Below, in pieces: positions 35,925 through 42,448 of a stretch of DNA of 42,666 nt. The notes beneath the pieces were generated by a model. The model was not told the origin of the DNA, did not search any database, and saw nothing but the letters and a program-made list of their open reading frames with translations. The DNA is from Bacillota bacterium (GTDB lineage Bacteria > Bacillota > Sulfobacillia > DUSP01 > JBFMCS01). Numbering within the stretch: position 1 is the stretch's first letter; every line of letters begins with the position of its first letter. The DNA is taken from NCBI GenBank assembly GCA_040754315.1, contig JBFMCS010000015.1, positions 1,823 through 44,488 on the forward strand, written 5' to 3'. The position numbers were made by a program, and so were the translations under genes.

Positions 35925-37820
35925 TCAGAAGAGCACATCAGCGTCGTCCGGGCACACCAGGTTACCAGAGGCCGGAACGGGGCCACGTGAATATCTGCCG
36001 GAAGTAGTTGGGATCCTACCTCCCAGAAACGGCCCAACCGTCCCAACGTCCTCCTCGGGGGGTTCTTCCTCCACGCTGTCCTCCGGCCAGGAATCATCGA
36101 TCTCGTCATTAGAATAAAGGTGTTTTCTTTGGTCCCGTTGGGTCCGTTGGGTCCGAAACCCGCCTACCTGCGGCTTTGTCGGGACCATGTCCGGACCCAT
36201 CCCATTTTCTTCCAGGCCTTTAGGTCCGCCTTTAGTCCCGCCCTCTTCCCTGCTAATGCCCAGCGTAGGTGGCCCGTCTTCCTCGTCCGGACCCATCGGA
36301 CCTATCGGACCCAAAGAAAATGACTCTATTCTAATTAGCCGCCTTCTAGACGCCGGCTCGCGTTCACCAAAGACTACCTCCACCCCCGCCTGCCTTAGAC
36401 AGGAAGCCGCACGCCTTAGCCGATTCGCCATTTGCCGCGGCCCATTGGGCCAATGTTTTGTCTTCCGCATTTTCTCAGGAACATACCCCTCCAGGACTTC
36501 CAGTAACTCGGTAGCCGTCCCGGCCCACTCAGACCGCATCTCCATCATCTCCCGCACTGCGCTTGCTACCGTATCGGCCTCGAAGATGCTCTCCACTGCG
36601 CCTGCCCGGTTGTCACTGTAAGCGGCCAGGAAGGCACCCTTTGGCCAAGGAAGCGTCCCCTCCGCAGCGGTGACCCATTCGGCGAAGTCTGCCATGCGGG
36701 GTAACGCGGGCAGATTCACGCCGGGCAATTCCCGTAGGGCCACGCAAACAGCCTCCAGGAGCGCCCCCAGGATACGCGGACTGGCCTTTTTGAAGTCATT
36801 CCATAAGTCTGCTTCGGGCTTGCGCTCCTCCTTCGCTATGGGCGGCAGGTGCAGAATGATGGAACGGTCCATGAGGTCGCCGCGGGTAATTATGTCTTCG
36901 ATGCCGTTCGCTATGACGGGCCGCTGTGCATCGAAAAGGATCTCGTCGGCATCACTGTACAGCTCCCGGGTTCCAAAGCCACCCCCTGTGGCCAGCCTGC
37001 AAAGGGCGTCGGACAGCCAAAATCTTAACCCACTTAGGTTGTCGAAGGCCAACGCCCAGTTATTCGTGGCCGCGATCATCAGGTCCCGCTCCTCCCTGGG
37101 GGGGGTCCGAACGTTCACCGCCGCCGGGTCCAACAGGCATTTCAGTATGCGGGCCACCGTGGACTTCCCGCTTCCCTGTTCGCCCTGGAGGACCAGGACG
37201 GGGTAGGGGCCAGTAGGCCTCAAGGCCGCTACCAGCCATGACACCAGCAGGAGCCAGTCCCGGTCCTGTTCCAAATTCACGAAGCCCCGGAGATCGTTCA
37301 CCGAACCCCCCCCGACAGGAACTGGCAGGGGCAGCATCCCCCGTGGCCGGCGGAAGTACACGGGCGGGCTTTCAGATATGCGCCAGCCCGTAGCGGTAAC
37401 TTCAATCACCTGCCAAGCGGCATTGGCCAAATCCAGATATATGGTGCCGTCCTGTTCGGCCAAGCGGGTATAGACTTCTTCTTGTTTACCTGCCACCTCC
37501 GCTCGGGCTTCGATGAGGCCAAGTGCATCCTGCAGGGCTTGCCCTCCGGGGGGCTTGTCGTGGGCATCGGCGAACCTTCGTATCAGCCAACGCCTAAATG
37601 TCTTGCCCCTTAGAGGCCAGACTTCGCGGTGGCCGCCCACGGGCATAGCGGCGAACACCTCTCCCTTGGGGGTGCAAATGAACCCCACGCCCTCGGCCAA
37701 CCTGATCAGGATCTGGGCCTGGTTCAGCTTCTCTTCTTCATTAGTGACAGGGGCACACTCCTCCAGGCCCACTTCCAGTAGGGCCTTCTCTTCGGCGGTC
37801 AGCAACTTACTTACTACCAA
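35925..37820 (-). CDS. SF3/D5-like replicative helicase of the element
   Basis: About 631 residues. The TTG at 37820 is favoured since GGAGG is 8 bases upstream; a GTG at 37829 touches that site. The N-terminal ~190 residues have no known fold. The ATPase core begins SWLVAALRPTGPYPVLVLQG and has Walker A GEQGSGKST at about 213-221, Walker B-like ALAFDNLSGL, and sensor-like RPVIANGIEDI and DRSIILHLPPI. This is the phage/plasmid P4-D5 primase-helicase group. A helical region to about residue 480 follows. The last ~120 residues are low-complexity (GPIGPMGP, TQRTQRDQRK, acidic stretches). The DNA for that tail contains the iteron inverted repeat at 36108-36335. The start overlaps the CHC2 gene by 7 bases. 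Confidence 0.85.
   Translation of the reverse strand: MVVSKLLTAEEKALLEVGLEECAPVTNEEEKLNQAQILIRLAEGVGFICTPKGEVFAAMPVGGHREVWPLRGKTFRRWLIRRFADAHDKPPGGQALQDALGLIEARAEVAGKQEEVYTRLAEQDGTIYLDLANAAWQVIEVTATGWRISESPPVYFRRPRGMLPLPVPVGGGSVNDLRGFVNLEQDRDWLLLVSWLVAALRPTGPYPVLVLQGEQGSGKSTVARILKCLLDPAAVNVRTPPREERDLMIAATNNWALAFDNLSGLRFWLSDALCRLATGGGFGTRELYSDADEILFDAQRPVIANGIEDIITRGDLMDRSIILHLPPIAKEERKPEADLWNDFKKASPRILGALLEAVCVALRELPGVNLPALPRMADFAEWVTAAEGTLPWPKGAFLAAYSDNRAGAVESIFEADTVASAVREMMEMRSEWAGTATELLEVLEGYVPEKMRKTKHWPNGPRQMANRLRRAASCLRQAGVEVVFGEREPASRRRLIRIESFSLGPIGPMGPDEEDGPPTLGISREEGGTKGGPKGLEENGMGPDMVPTKPQVGGFRTQRTQRDQRKHLYSNDEIDDSWPEDSVEEEPPEEDVGTVGPFLGGRIPTTSGRYSRGPVPASGNLVCPDDADVLF
36108..36335. 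repeat. 48-bp inverted repeat with 9-bp iterons inside the helicase gene: candidate replication origin
   Basis: The left arm 36108-36155 and the reverse complement of 36288-36335 match at 39 of 48 positions. Each arm starts with ATTAGAATA, passes through TTTTCTTTGG and ends in three 9-bp iterons of the type TTGGGTCCG. Between the arms, near 36203-36228, a third partial copy (CATTTTCTT...TAGGTCCG) occurs. AT-rich plus iteron structure inside a replication gene recalls the lambda ori in gene O and satellite-phage origins. Confidence 0.65.
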
Positions 37821-38380
37821 GGCAACCACCTCCGGGAAAGCCGCCAGCCATGAACCTGTTCCTCGGGGTCGCGGGAGGACAAGAGGTCCAAGACATGCTC
37901 GATGAAACCCACATCGGCAACAAGACCTGGGACTTCTTTCATGTTGTGCGGACGTATTCGGTGGAGTGCCCGAAAGAGAAGGCAGAGGTCCTGGTAGACA
38001 GCGTTCGCCTTGTCCTTGAAAGCCCGCGCCAATTGCTGTTCCTCCAGGACCGCCGGGTTAGGCCGGTGTCGGGTCCTCCCGGAGGACCGCAAGAGGCCGA
38101 AGTCCACGCCTATCCGCTTGGCCGCCTCCAGGGAAGAGATGCCCAGGAGAGTCGAAACGAAGTCCACGGCATCTCCGTGGGCCTGACACCCAAAACAATG
38201 AAAGCGCTTGTCCTCGAACACCACGAAGGAAGGCGCTTGTTCAGGGTGGAAAGGGCAAACGCCAGACCACCGAGAACCGCGCCTCCGAAGGCCCAGAGTG
38301 GGTGCATAGAAGGAGATCACGTCATGGAGTCCAACTTGCTTGACCGCCTCAAATATGGTAATCTGGCATTGAGGAAGCAA
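37814..38380 (-). CDS. CHC2 zinc-finger protein (DnaG N-terminal domain only)
   Basis: A 188-residue protein starting at TTG, with GGGAGA just upstream. The CHC2 zinc ribbon of DnaG-type primases is clear: Cys42, His45, Cys62 and Cys65 in VCPFHPEQAPSF and FHCFGCQAHGD, followed by the usual AVDFVSTLLGISSLEAAKRI. The TOPRIM catalytic core of DnaG is absent. The C-terminal ~90 residues are helical and unlike DnaG. It likely recognises DNA for priming together with the helicase encoded next, whose gene overlaps its end. Confidence 0.88.
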   Translation of the reverse strand: MLPQCQITIFEAVKQVGLHDVISFYAPTLGLRRRGSRWSGVCPFHPEQAPSFVVFEDKRFHCFGCQAHGDAVDFVSTLLGISSLEAAKRIGVDFGLLRSSGRTRHRPNPAVLEEQQLARAFKDKANAVYQDLCLLFRALHRIRPHNMKEVPGLVADVGFIEHVLDLLSSRDPEEQVHGWRLSRRWLPW

Positions 38381-38419
38381 TATCTCCCGCCCCCCTAGCC
38401 CGGCGTGCAGACCGGGCTG

Positions 38420-38626
38420 CTACTTTAAAACCCGTTTTTCGGCTTCGGCCTCAATCCAGCGTTCAAGCCCTACTGTTGGAACCCTGAGAGCACGGCCAAG
38501 GCAAAGCACAGGAGGGCCATCCTTCCGGTGTGCCAAAGCGTAGGCATGATTCCGGGAAATGCGAAGGATTTTGGCCATCTCCGGTATTGTGAGCAAGAGC
38601 CCCCTGGTGTCGCGCTGCTCCATCAT
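38420..38626 (-). CDS. AlpA/excisionase-like helix-turn-helix protein
   Basis: A 68-residue protein with GGGGAG upstream of its first ATG. The helix-turn-helix is LTIPEMAKILRISRNHAYAL and the wing ends GRALRVPTVGLERWIEAE, the HTH_17/AlpA pattern. It is a second protein of this type besides the one next to int. In P4-like satellites AlpA-type proteins activate the integrase or replication genes. It begins 6 bases after the Xre gene stop. Confidence 0.85.
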   Translation of the reverse strand: MMEQRDTRGLLLTIPEMAKILRISRNHAYALAHRKDGPPVLCLGRALRVPTVGLERWIEAEAEKRVLK

Positions 38627-38632
38627 CCCACA

Positions 38633-39232
38633 TTACTCCCCGCTGGGTTCCTTGAAGCACTCGGTGAAACGCGCCCGGATCTCCTCGAGCTTGTGCTCCC
38701 GACTTTCTTTGATCTGCTTTCTAAGATGAACAATCGCTTGCTTTGATAGGGCGTCTCTCTTCCTCTTTAATTCCTCGGGGGGCACCTCGTGGCCTGGAAC
38801 CCTCAAGAGCCGTGCCCACCTGAACACGACCCCGAGATTCTCCTTGATTCGGCGAACTGCCCACTCCAGCCTGGGATGAGCCTTCTCATCGCCGCCGGCA
38901 GCCTCCAGCGCCGCGTGAAGGGCACCCAACGCAGGGGAATATTCCGCGTGGAAGAGTTCGAAGGCCCAATCCTCCGGGTCGTAGGCGGCAACATCCACTA
39001 GGATGTCAATCCACATCGCTAGTACCCTGAACTCCTCGTGGTTCCTCATCAGCGCGTCAGGTTCGATGCCGAAAATGGCCCCGAGCTTTTGGGCCGACTT
39101 CCCGCTCAGTTTCTGTTGCCCCCGTTCTAGCTGAGATAGGAAAGGTTGGCTTATGCCCACCCGTTGGGCCAGATCCTGCTGGGTCAGCCCCCGAGTTTTC
39201 CGCAGTTGCGCCAGATCAATCACGGCCGACAC
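38633..39232 (-). CDS. Xre-family regulator of the element
   Basis: A 199-residue protein. The N-terminal helix-turn-helix (about residues 5-58) is LRKTRGLTQQDLAQRVGISQ followed by PFLSQLERGQQKLSGKSAQKL. The remaining ~140 residues are helical and charged, with no protease (LexA-type) or toxin motif visible. As first gene of the leftward operon with palindromic sites in its promoter, it is probably the repressor that keeps the element quiet. There is no divergent gene beside it, unlike typical phage immunity regions. Confidence 0.88.
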   Translation of the reverse strand: MSAVIDLAQLRKTRGLTQQDLAQRVGISQPFLSQLERGQQKLSGKSAQKLGAIFGIEPDALMRNHEEFRVLAMWIDILVDVAAYDPEDWAFELFHAEYSPALGALHAALEAAGGDEKAHPRLEWAVRRIKENLGVVFRWARLLRVPGHEVPPEELKRKRDALSKQAIVHLRKQIKESREHKLEEIRARFTECFKEPSGE

Positions 39233-39266
39233 CTCCCAAGCCCTTATAACGAACCCTCTAATGAGA

Positions 39267-39294
39267 ATTATAACTTATAATGTTTGCATGTCAA
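39267..39294 (-). promoter_or_regulatory. Promoter and palindromic operator of the Xre-led operon
   Basis: On the minus strand TTGACA (39289-39294), 16-base spacer, TATAAT (39267-39272). A perfect palindrome ATTATAA-C-TTATAAT (39267-39281) covers the -10, and a further half-site TTATAAC lies at 39244-39250. This fits self-repression by the Xre protein. Confidence 0.78.
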
Positions 39295-39350
39295 GCGTCG
39301 TACAACCAAATTCCCCTCTTGAATTTCATGTTCCTCTGCGCCCCGGTTTG

Positions 39351-39375
39351 GTGGCAACCCGGTGGCAACGCAGAG
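39351..39375 (+). repeat. Right pair of putative integrase arm-type sites
   Basis: GTGGCAAC at 39351-39358 and 39362-39369, 11 bases apart, then GCAGAG. The block repeats 29030-29054 with two differences, same orientation, 122 bases inside the attR core. Confidence 0.7.
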
Positions 39376-39496
39376 GGGAGAACATTATACGGAGAGTGAT
39401 TGAGTGTGATGAGCCCGCCCAAGAAGGACCTGCCCAACCCAACGGAGAATTGCCCCAAGGGAGAGGGTGGGACGAGACGGGATGGCTATGTTGAGT

Positions 39497-39545
39497 TTTG
39501 TAATCAGCAGGTTATGGGTTCAAGTCCCTTCGCCAGCTCCAGCAT
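39497..39545 (+). repeat. attR core, 49 bp
   Basis: Identical to 28936-28984: the 3' half of tRNA-Thr from the anticodon loop to CCA plus GCAT. The 5' half of the tRNA is absent here, so this is the element-generated copy. Confidence 0.93.
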
Positions 39546-39695
39546 CAAAGTTTAACTCTTCTTTTCTAATTTGATGTTGCTATGCGAGAGAAGGCACTAG
39601 TCTGATTATCAAAGATTATCACCATTAGCCTTGTCGACGCACAGAGAGAGTGCGCGCCGTTACTACAGGATTTACCTGGATTGAGGAGGTCTATT

Positions 39696-40544
39696 TTGGC
39701 TGATTCATGCGTGAATGAGATGGTGCATTACGAGACCGTTCGAGGCGATTACTTCGAATTTGCCAAAGAGATACCCAATAATTCAATCGACCTAATACTC
39801 ACAGACCCTCCATATAATCTTAGTCAATACTCCACAGGTAACATGCATTTTCAATGGCGCAAGACCATAAACAATGACTTGGCAGGATGGGACCAAGTAG
39901 CATTCAACCCCGCCAACTTGCTTGATGAGTTTATGCGCATATTGAAACCTACTGGCAACATATTTGCGTTCTGCACCTACAATCTTATTGGAAAATGGCA
40001 TGAGGCATTCGATCCCAAGTTTGACACGTTTCAGTACATGGTATGGCATAAGACTAACCCTGCTCCTAAAGTCCGGCGTGCCGGTTTCCTAAACAGTTGC
40101 GAGCTGATTGTGTGTATGTGGAACAAAGGTCACACATGGAATTTCACCAGGCAAGGCGAGATGCACAATTTCGTGGAAACACCTATATGCATGGGCAAGG
40201 AAAGATTGAAGAAACCAACACACCCCACGCAGAAGCCCGTGAAAGTCCTGAAGAAGATAATAGAGATTGCGTCTAATCCTGGCGATCTTGTCTTTGATCC
40301 ATTCATGGGCGTAGGTTCAACGGGAGTTGCTGCTTTAGAGTTGGGCCGTAGGTTTCTTGGTATTGAGATAGACCAGGAGTACTTCGATGCGGCTGAGGAG
40401 CGGATTAGGCAGGTTGTGGAGATGCAGCGGTTACATCTATGTGTGAACAGAGCCCAGACACCTCCAGCATCATCAACGGTTGTACTCAAGAAACCCAGAC
40501 AGAAGAGCAAAGACCCCGAGCCAGAACAGGTAAGGATGTCTTAG
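39696..40544 (+). CDS. DNA adenine methyltransferase, beta class (DPPY)
   Basis: A 282-residue protein. The TTG at 39696 is chosen since GAGGAGG (39683-39689) lies 6 bases upstream. Motif IV is LTDPPYNL near the N-terminus and the AdoMet motif DPFMGVGSTG lies near the C-terminus, the beta-class order of N6-adenine or N4-cytosine methylases. The region between would carry target recognition. It lies outside the attR core and is visibly more AT-rich than its neighbours, suggesting separate acquisition. No restriction endonuclease is seen, though one could lie beyond the window. Two copies of GATTATCA (39604-39611, 39614-39621) upstream might be a regulatory site. Confidence 0.88.
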   Translation: MADSCVNEMVHYETVRGDYFEFAKEIPNNSIDLILTDPPYNLSQYSTGNMHFQWRKTINNDLAGWDQVAFNPANLLDEFMRILKPTGNIFAFCTYNLIGKWHEAFDPKFDTFQYMVWHKTNPAPKVRRAGFLNSCELIVCMWNKGHTWNFTRQGEMHNFVETPICMGKERLKKPTHPTQKPVKVLKKIIEIASNPGDLVFDPFMGVGSTGVAALELGRRFLGIEIDQEYFDAAEERIRQVVEMQRLHLCVNRAQTPPASSTVVLKKPRQKSKDPEPEQVRMS

Positions 40545-40629
40545 GTTCTTAGTTGTTCACGAGCCCGATACTTGCCTCACTTGCTGTTGGCACCGGGTGC
40601 ACGACACCATTGTGGATTTCAAGGATTTC

Positions 40630-40658
40630 TTGACAGGGAGTTGCTTTTTTGTTATGCT
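40630..40658 (+). promoter_or_regulatory. Promoter of the insertion sequence
   Basis: TTGACA (40630-40635), 17-base spacer, TATGCT (40653-40658), inside the left end. Confidence 0.7.
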
Positions 40659-40685
40659 GCTGACAGCGGTTAGGACTGTCAGGAG

Positions 40686-41123
40686 GTGAGCGCCCTGGAA
40701 GACCTATCTGAAATCGAAAGACTGACCCATCACAGAGACCATCTTAAAGCCGAAATCGCCAAGATTGGCGACATGCGTCCCGGTTCACTTATTCCCCGCT
40801 TTCGCAAGTGCGGGAAACCGACCTGCCACTGTGCAAGGGAGGGATCGACAGGACATGGGCCAAGCTGGTCGTTGACCAGGGAAGTAAAGGGTAAGACAGT
40901 CACTAAGATCATTCCCTCAGATGCTGCCGTGGAGACCACAAAACAACAGTTATCGGAGTTTAAGCGATTTCGTAAGTTGAGCCGTGAACTCATAGAAGTC
41001 AGCGATAAACTATGTGATACCAAACTTGCGGAAGCCAAGGCCGAAGCGGGGGCAACGGCCAAAAAGGGGGCATCGAAAACGAGATCGAAGCTGAGGTCAC
41101 CAGGGAACTCAACACCCTCTTGA
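40686..41123 (+). CDS. First reading frame of the ISKra4-type element (DUF6788-like)
   Basis: A 145-residue protein. Its core MRPGSLIPRFRKCGKPTCHC is the small zinc-binding-like motif of the DUF6788 proteins found just upstream of ISKra4 transposases, followed by a long basic helix (TTKQQLSEFKRFRKLSRELI). The start is unsure: GTG at 40686 lies in the AGGAGG itself, while the CTG at 40695 is 8 bases from it. Its last ~18 residues, after the heptamer at 41063, are probably bypassed in the fused product. Confidence 0.82.
   Translation: MSALEDLSEIERLTHHRDHLKAEIAKIGDMRPGSLIPRFRKCGKPTCHCAREGSTGHGPSWSLTREVKGKTVTKIIPSDAAVETTKQQLSEFKRFRKLSRELIEVSDKLCDTKLAEAKAEAGATAKKGASKTRSKLRSPGNSTPS
41063..41069 (+). 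other. Putative -1 programmed frameshift heptamer A AAG GGG
   Basis: In the first frame the codons read A-AAG-GGG, an exact X-XXY-YYZ heptamer. The second frame (-1) is open from just after a TGA at 41015-41017, with no good start codon before the TTG at 41120, so slippage within this window would give a fused protein of about 587 residues. Confidence 0.6.
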
Positions 41124-42448
41124 GTCCGGCCATCGCTAGCGGGCTCGACCTGGAAAACCTAGAGACTGAGGCGAGGAGAATTGCTCTCCGCACCGCCGCT
41201 AGATTCCTGGAAGATAAACTTAACAACGATCATTCAGACCATGCAGGGGAGAGGATACCCTGCATTTTTTGTGGTCAGGATGCCCGCCACATTGAGCGGC
41301 GGCCCAAGACCTTCACTACCACTTTGGGCGACATCATCCTCGCCCGTTCCTACTACTACTGCCCCGCCTGCGGTAACGGTTGGTGCCCGAGAGATTGGGC
41401 ACTGGGCTTCAGTGATTCTTCATTGTCACCGGGGGTGACCCGCATGATCGCCCTGGTAGCGTCGGCAGGCTCTTTCCTGGAGGGCTCCAGACTCCTGGCC
41501 GAATTGGCCGGGATCTTCGTTGGCGCCAAGCAGGTTGAACGCACAGCCAAAAAACTCGGCGTCACCATTGCCGCCGATGAGGTGGCCGTCGTCGAGGAAA
41601 AACCGAACCCGAGCGATATCATGTACGCCGGGGTGGACGGAACCGGTATCCCTATGCGCCCGAACGAGGTGGCCGACAGACCCGGCAAGCAGGCCGACGG
41701 GTCATCGAAGACCAGGGAGGTCAAGCAGTGCGTTGTCTGGACCGCCGATGATCGGGACGACGAGGACAATCCGGTGCGCGACCCGGGATCGGTGAGCTAT
41801 TCAGCCGCCATAGAAAGCTGCGCCTGGGATAACACCTGCAAAAACACCCCGCCTTTCGCCCTTCGGGTCGAACGGGAATTGAAGAGGCGCGGTTTCTTCC
41901 TCGCCCGGCGCCAGGTCTTCATCGGCGACGGGGCCCCATGGATCTGGAACCTCGCTTCCATGATCGTCCCGGAGGCCATCCAGATCGTCGACTTGTACCA
42001 CGCCAAGGAGCACCTCAGCCAACTCGCCAGCAGCATCTTCGGTGTCGACACCGACCTGGCCAGGAAGTGGGCGGCTGATCGCCATCATGAACTGGAGTCT
42101 GGGAACCTCGATGCCCTCTTACAGGCAATCCACTGTCAGAATACACACGATGGAGACATCGGTTCCATGGCCTCAAGGGAGTTCGAGTACTTCAGCAATA
42201 ACCGCCAACGGATGCGATATGACTACTTTCGATCCCTCGGCCTCTGCGTGGGTTCCGGCGTGGTGGAATCCGGCTGCAAGGTGGTCATCACCCAGCGCCT
42301 CAAAAGATCGGGCATGTTCTGGAGCCTGAAGGGAGCCAACGCCATAATCGCCCTGCGCTGTAGCCTGTTCAGCAATACATTCGATGATTTCTGGGCCCGC
42401 TTCAGGGCCAACAACTACATGGGCACTCGCAAAGCTCTTCTATCATAA
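41120..42448 (+). CDS. ISKra4-family DDE transposase
   Basis: 442 residues if started at the TTG 41120 that overlaps the stop of the first frame; probably longer by fusion. An N-terminal zinc region has CIFCG and CPACGNGWCPRD. The catalytic acids fit the family: Asp173 in YAGVDGTGIPM, Asp270 in FIGDGAPWIWNL and Glu383 in VVESGCKVVITQRLK. The C-terminal part ends ALRCSLFSNTFDDFWARFRA. The gene is intact and probably active. Confidence 0.93.
   Translation: MSPAIASGLDLENLETEARRIALRTAARFLEDKLNNDHSDHAGERIPCIFCGQDARHIERRPKTFTTTLGDIILARSYYYCPACGNGWCPRDWALGFSDSSLSPGVTRMIALVASAGSFLEGSRLLAELAGIFVGAKQVERTAKKLGVTIAADEVAVVEEKPNPSDIMYAGVDGTGIPMRPNEVADRPGKQADGSSKTREVKQCVVWTADDRDDEDNPVRDPGSVSYSAAIESCAWDNTCKNTPPFALRVERELKRRGFFLARRQVFIGDGAPWIWNLASMIVPEAIQIVDLYHAKEHLSQLASSIFGVDTDLARKWAADRHHELESGNLDALLQAIHCQNTHDGDIGSMASREFEYFSNNRQRMRYDYFRSLGLCVGSGVVESGCKVVITQRLKRSGMFWSLKGANAIIALRCSLFSNTFDDFWARFRANNYMGTRKALLS

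Larger units (their letters stand above)
28936..39545. mobile_element. 10.6-kb integrated element at tRNA-Thr, satellite-like, unclassified
   Basis: Bounded by a 49-bp perfect direct repeat made of the tRNA-Thr 3' end plus GCAT. It carries integrase and excisionase at the left end and, reading leftward from the right end, an Xre regulator, an AlpA-like protein, a CHC2 zinc-finger protein, an SF3-like helicase with an embedded iteron inverted repeat, an ERCC4 nuclease, a Q-rich virion-like protein and several unknowns. All well-supported genes are on the minus strand. No capsid, portal, terminase, tail or lysis gene, no relaxase or T4SS, and no antibiotic or metal resistance gene is visible. 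It could be a phage satellite, a decayed prophage or an independent replicating island; the sequence does not decide. Confidence 0.9.

Noticed and set aside
35906-36109. Upstream extension of the ERCC4-type nuclease frame
   Set aside because: It overlaps the end of the helicase gene, its residues make no domain sense, and the ATG at 35905 has a clear GGAGGG site.
36108-36335. MITE insertion as the explanation of the inverted repeat in the helicase gene
   Set aside because: No target duplication flanks the arms, the iterons repeat within each arm, and the coding frame runs through intact; an origin-like structure fits better, though a MITE is not fully excluded.
29030-39375. CRISPR array suspicion from the repeated GTGGCAAC blocks
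   Set aside because: Only two pairs exist, 10 kb apart, with no regular spacers and no cas genes.
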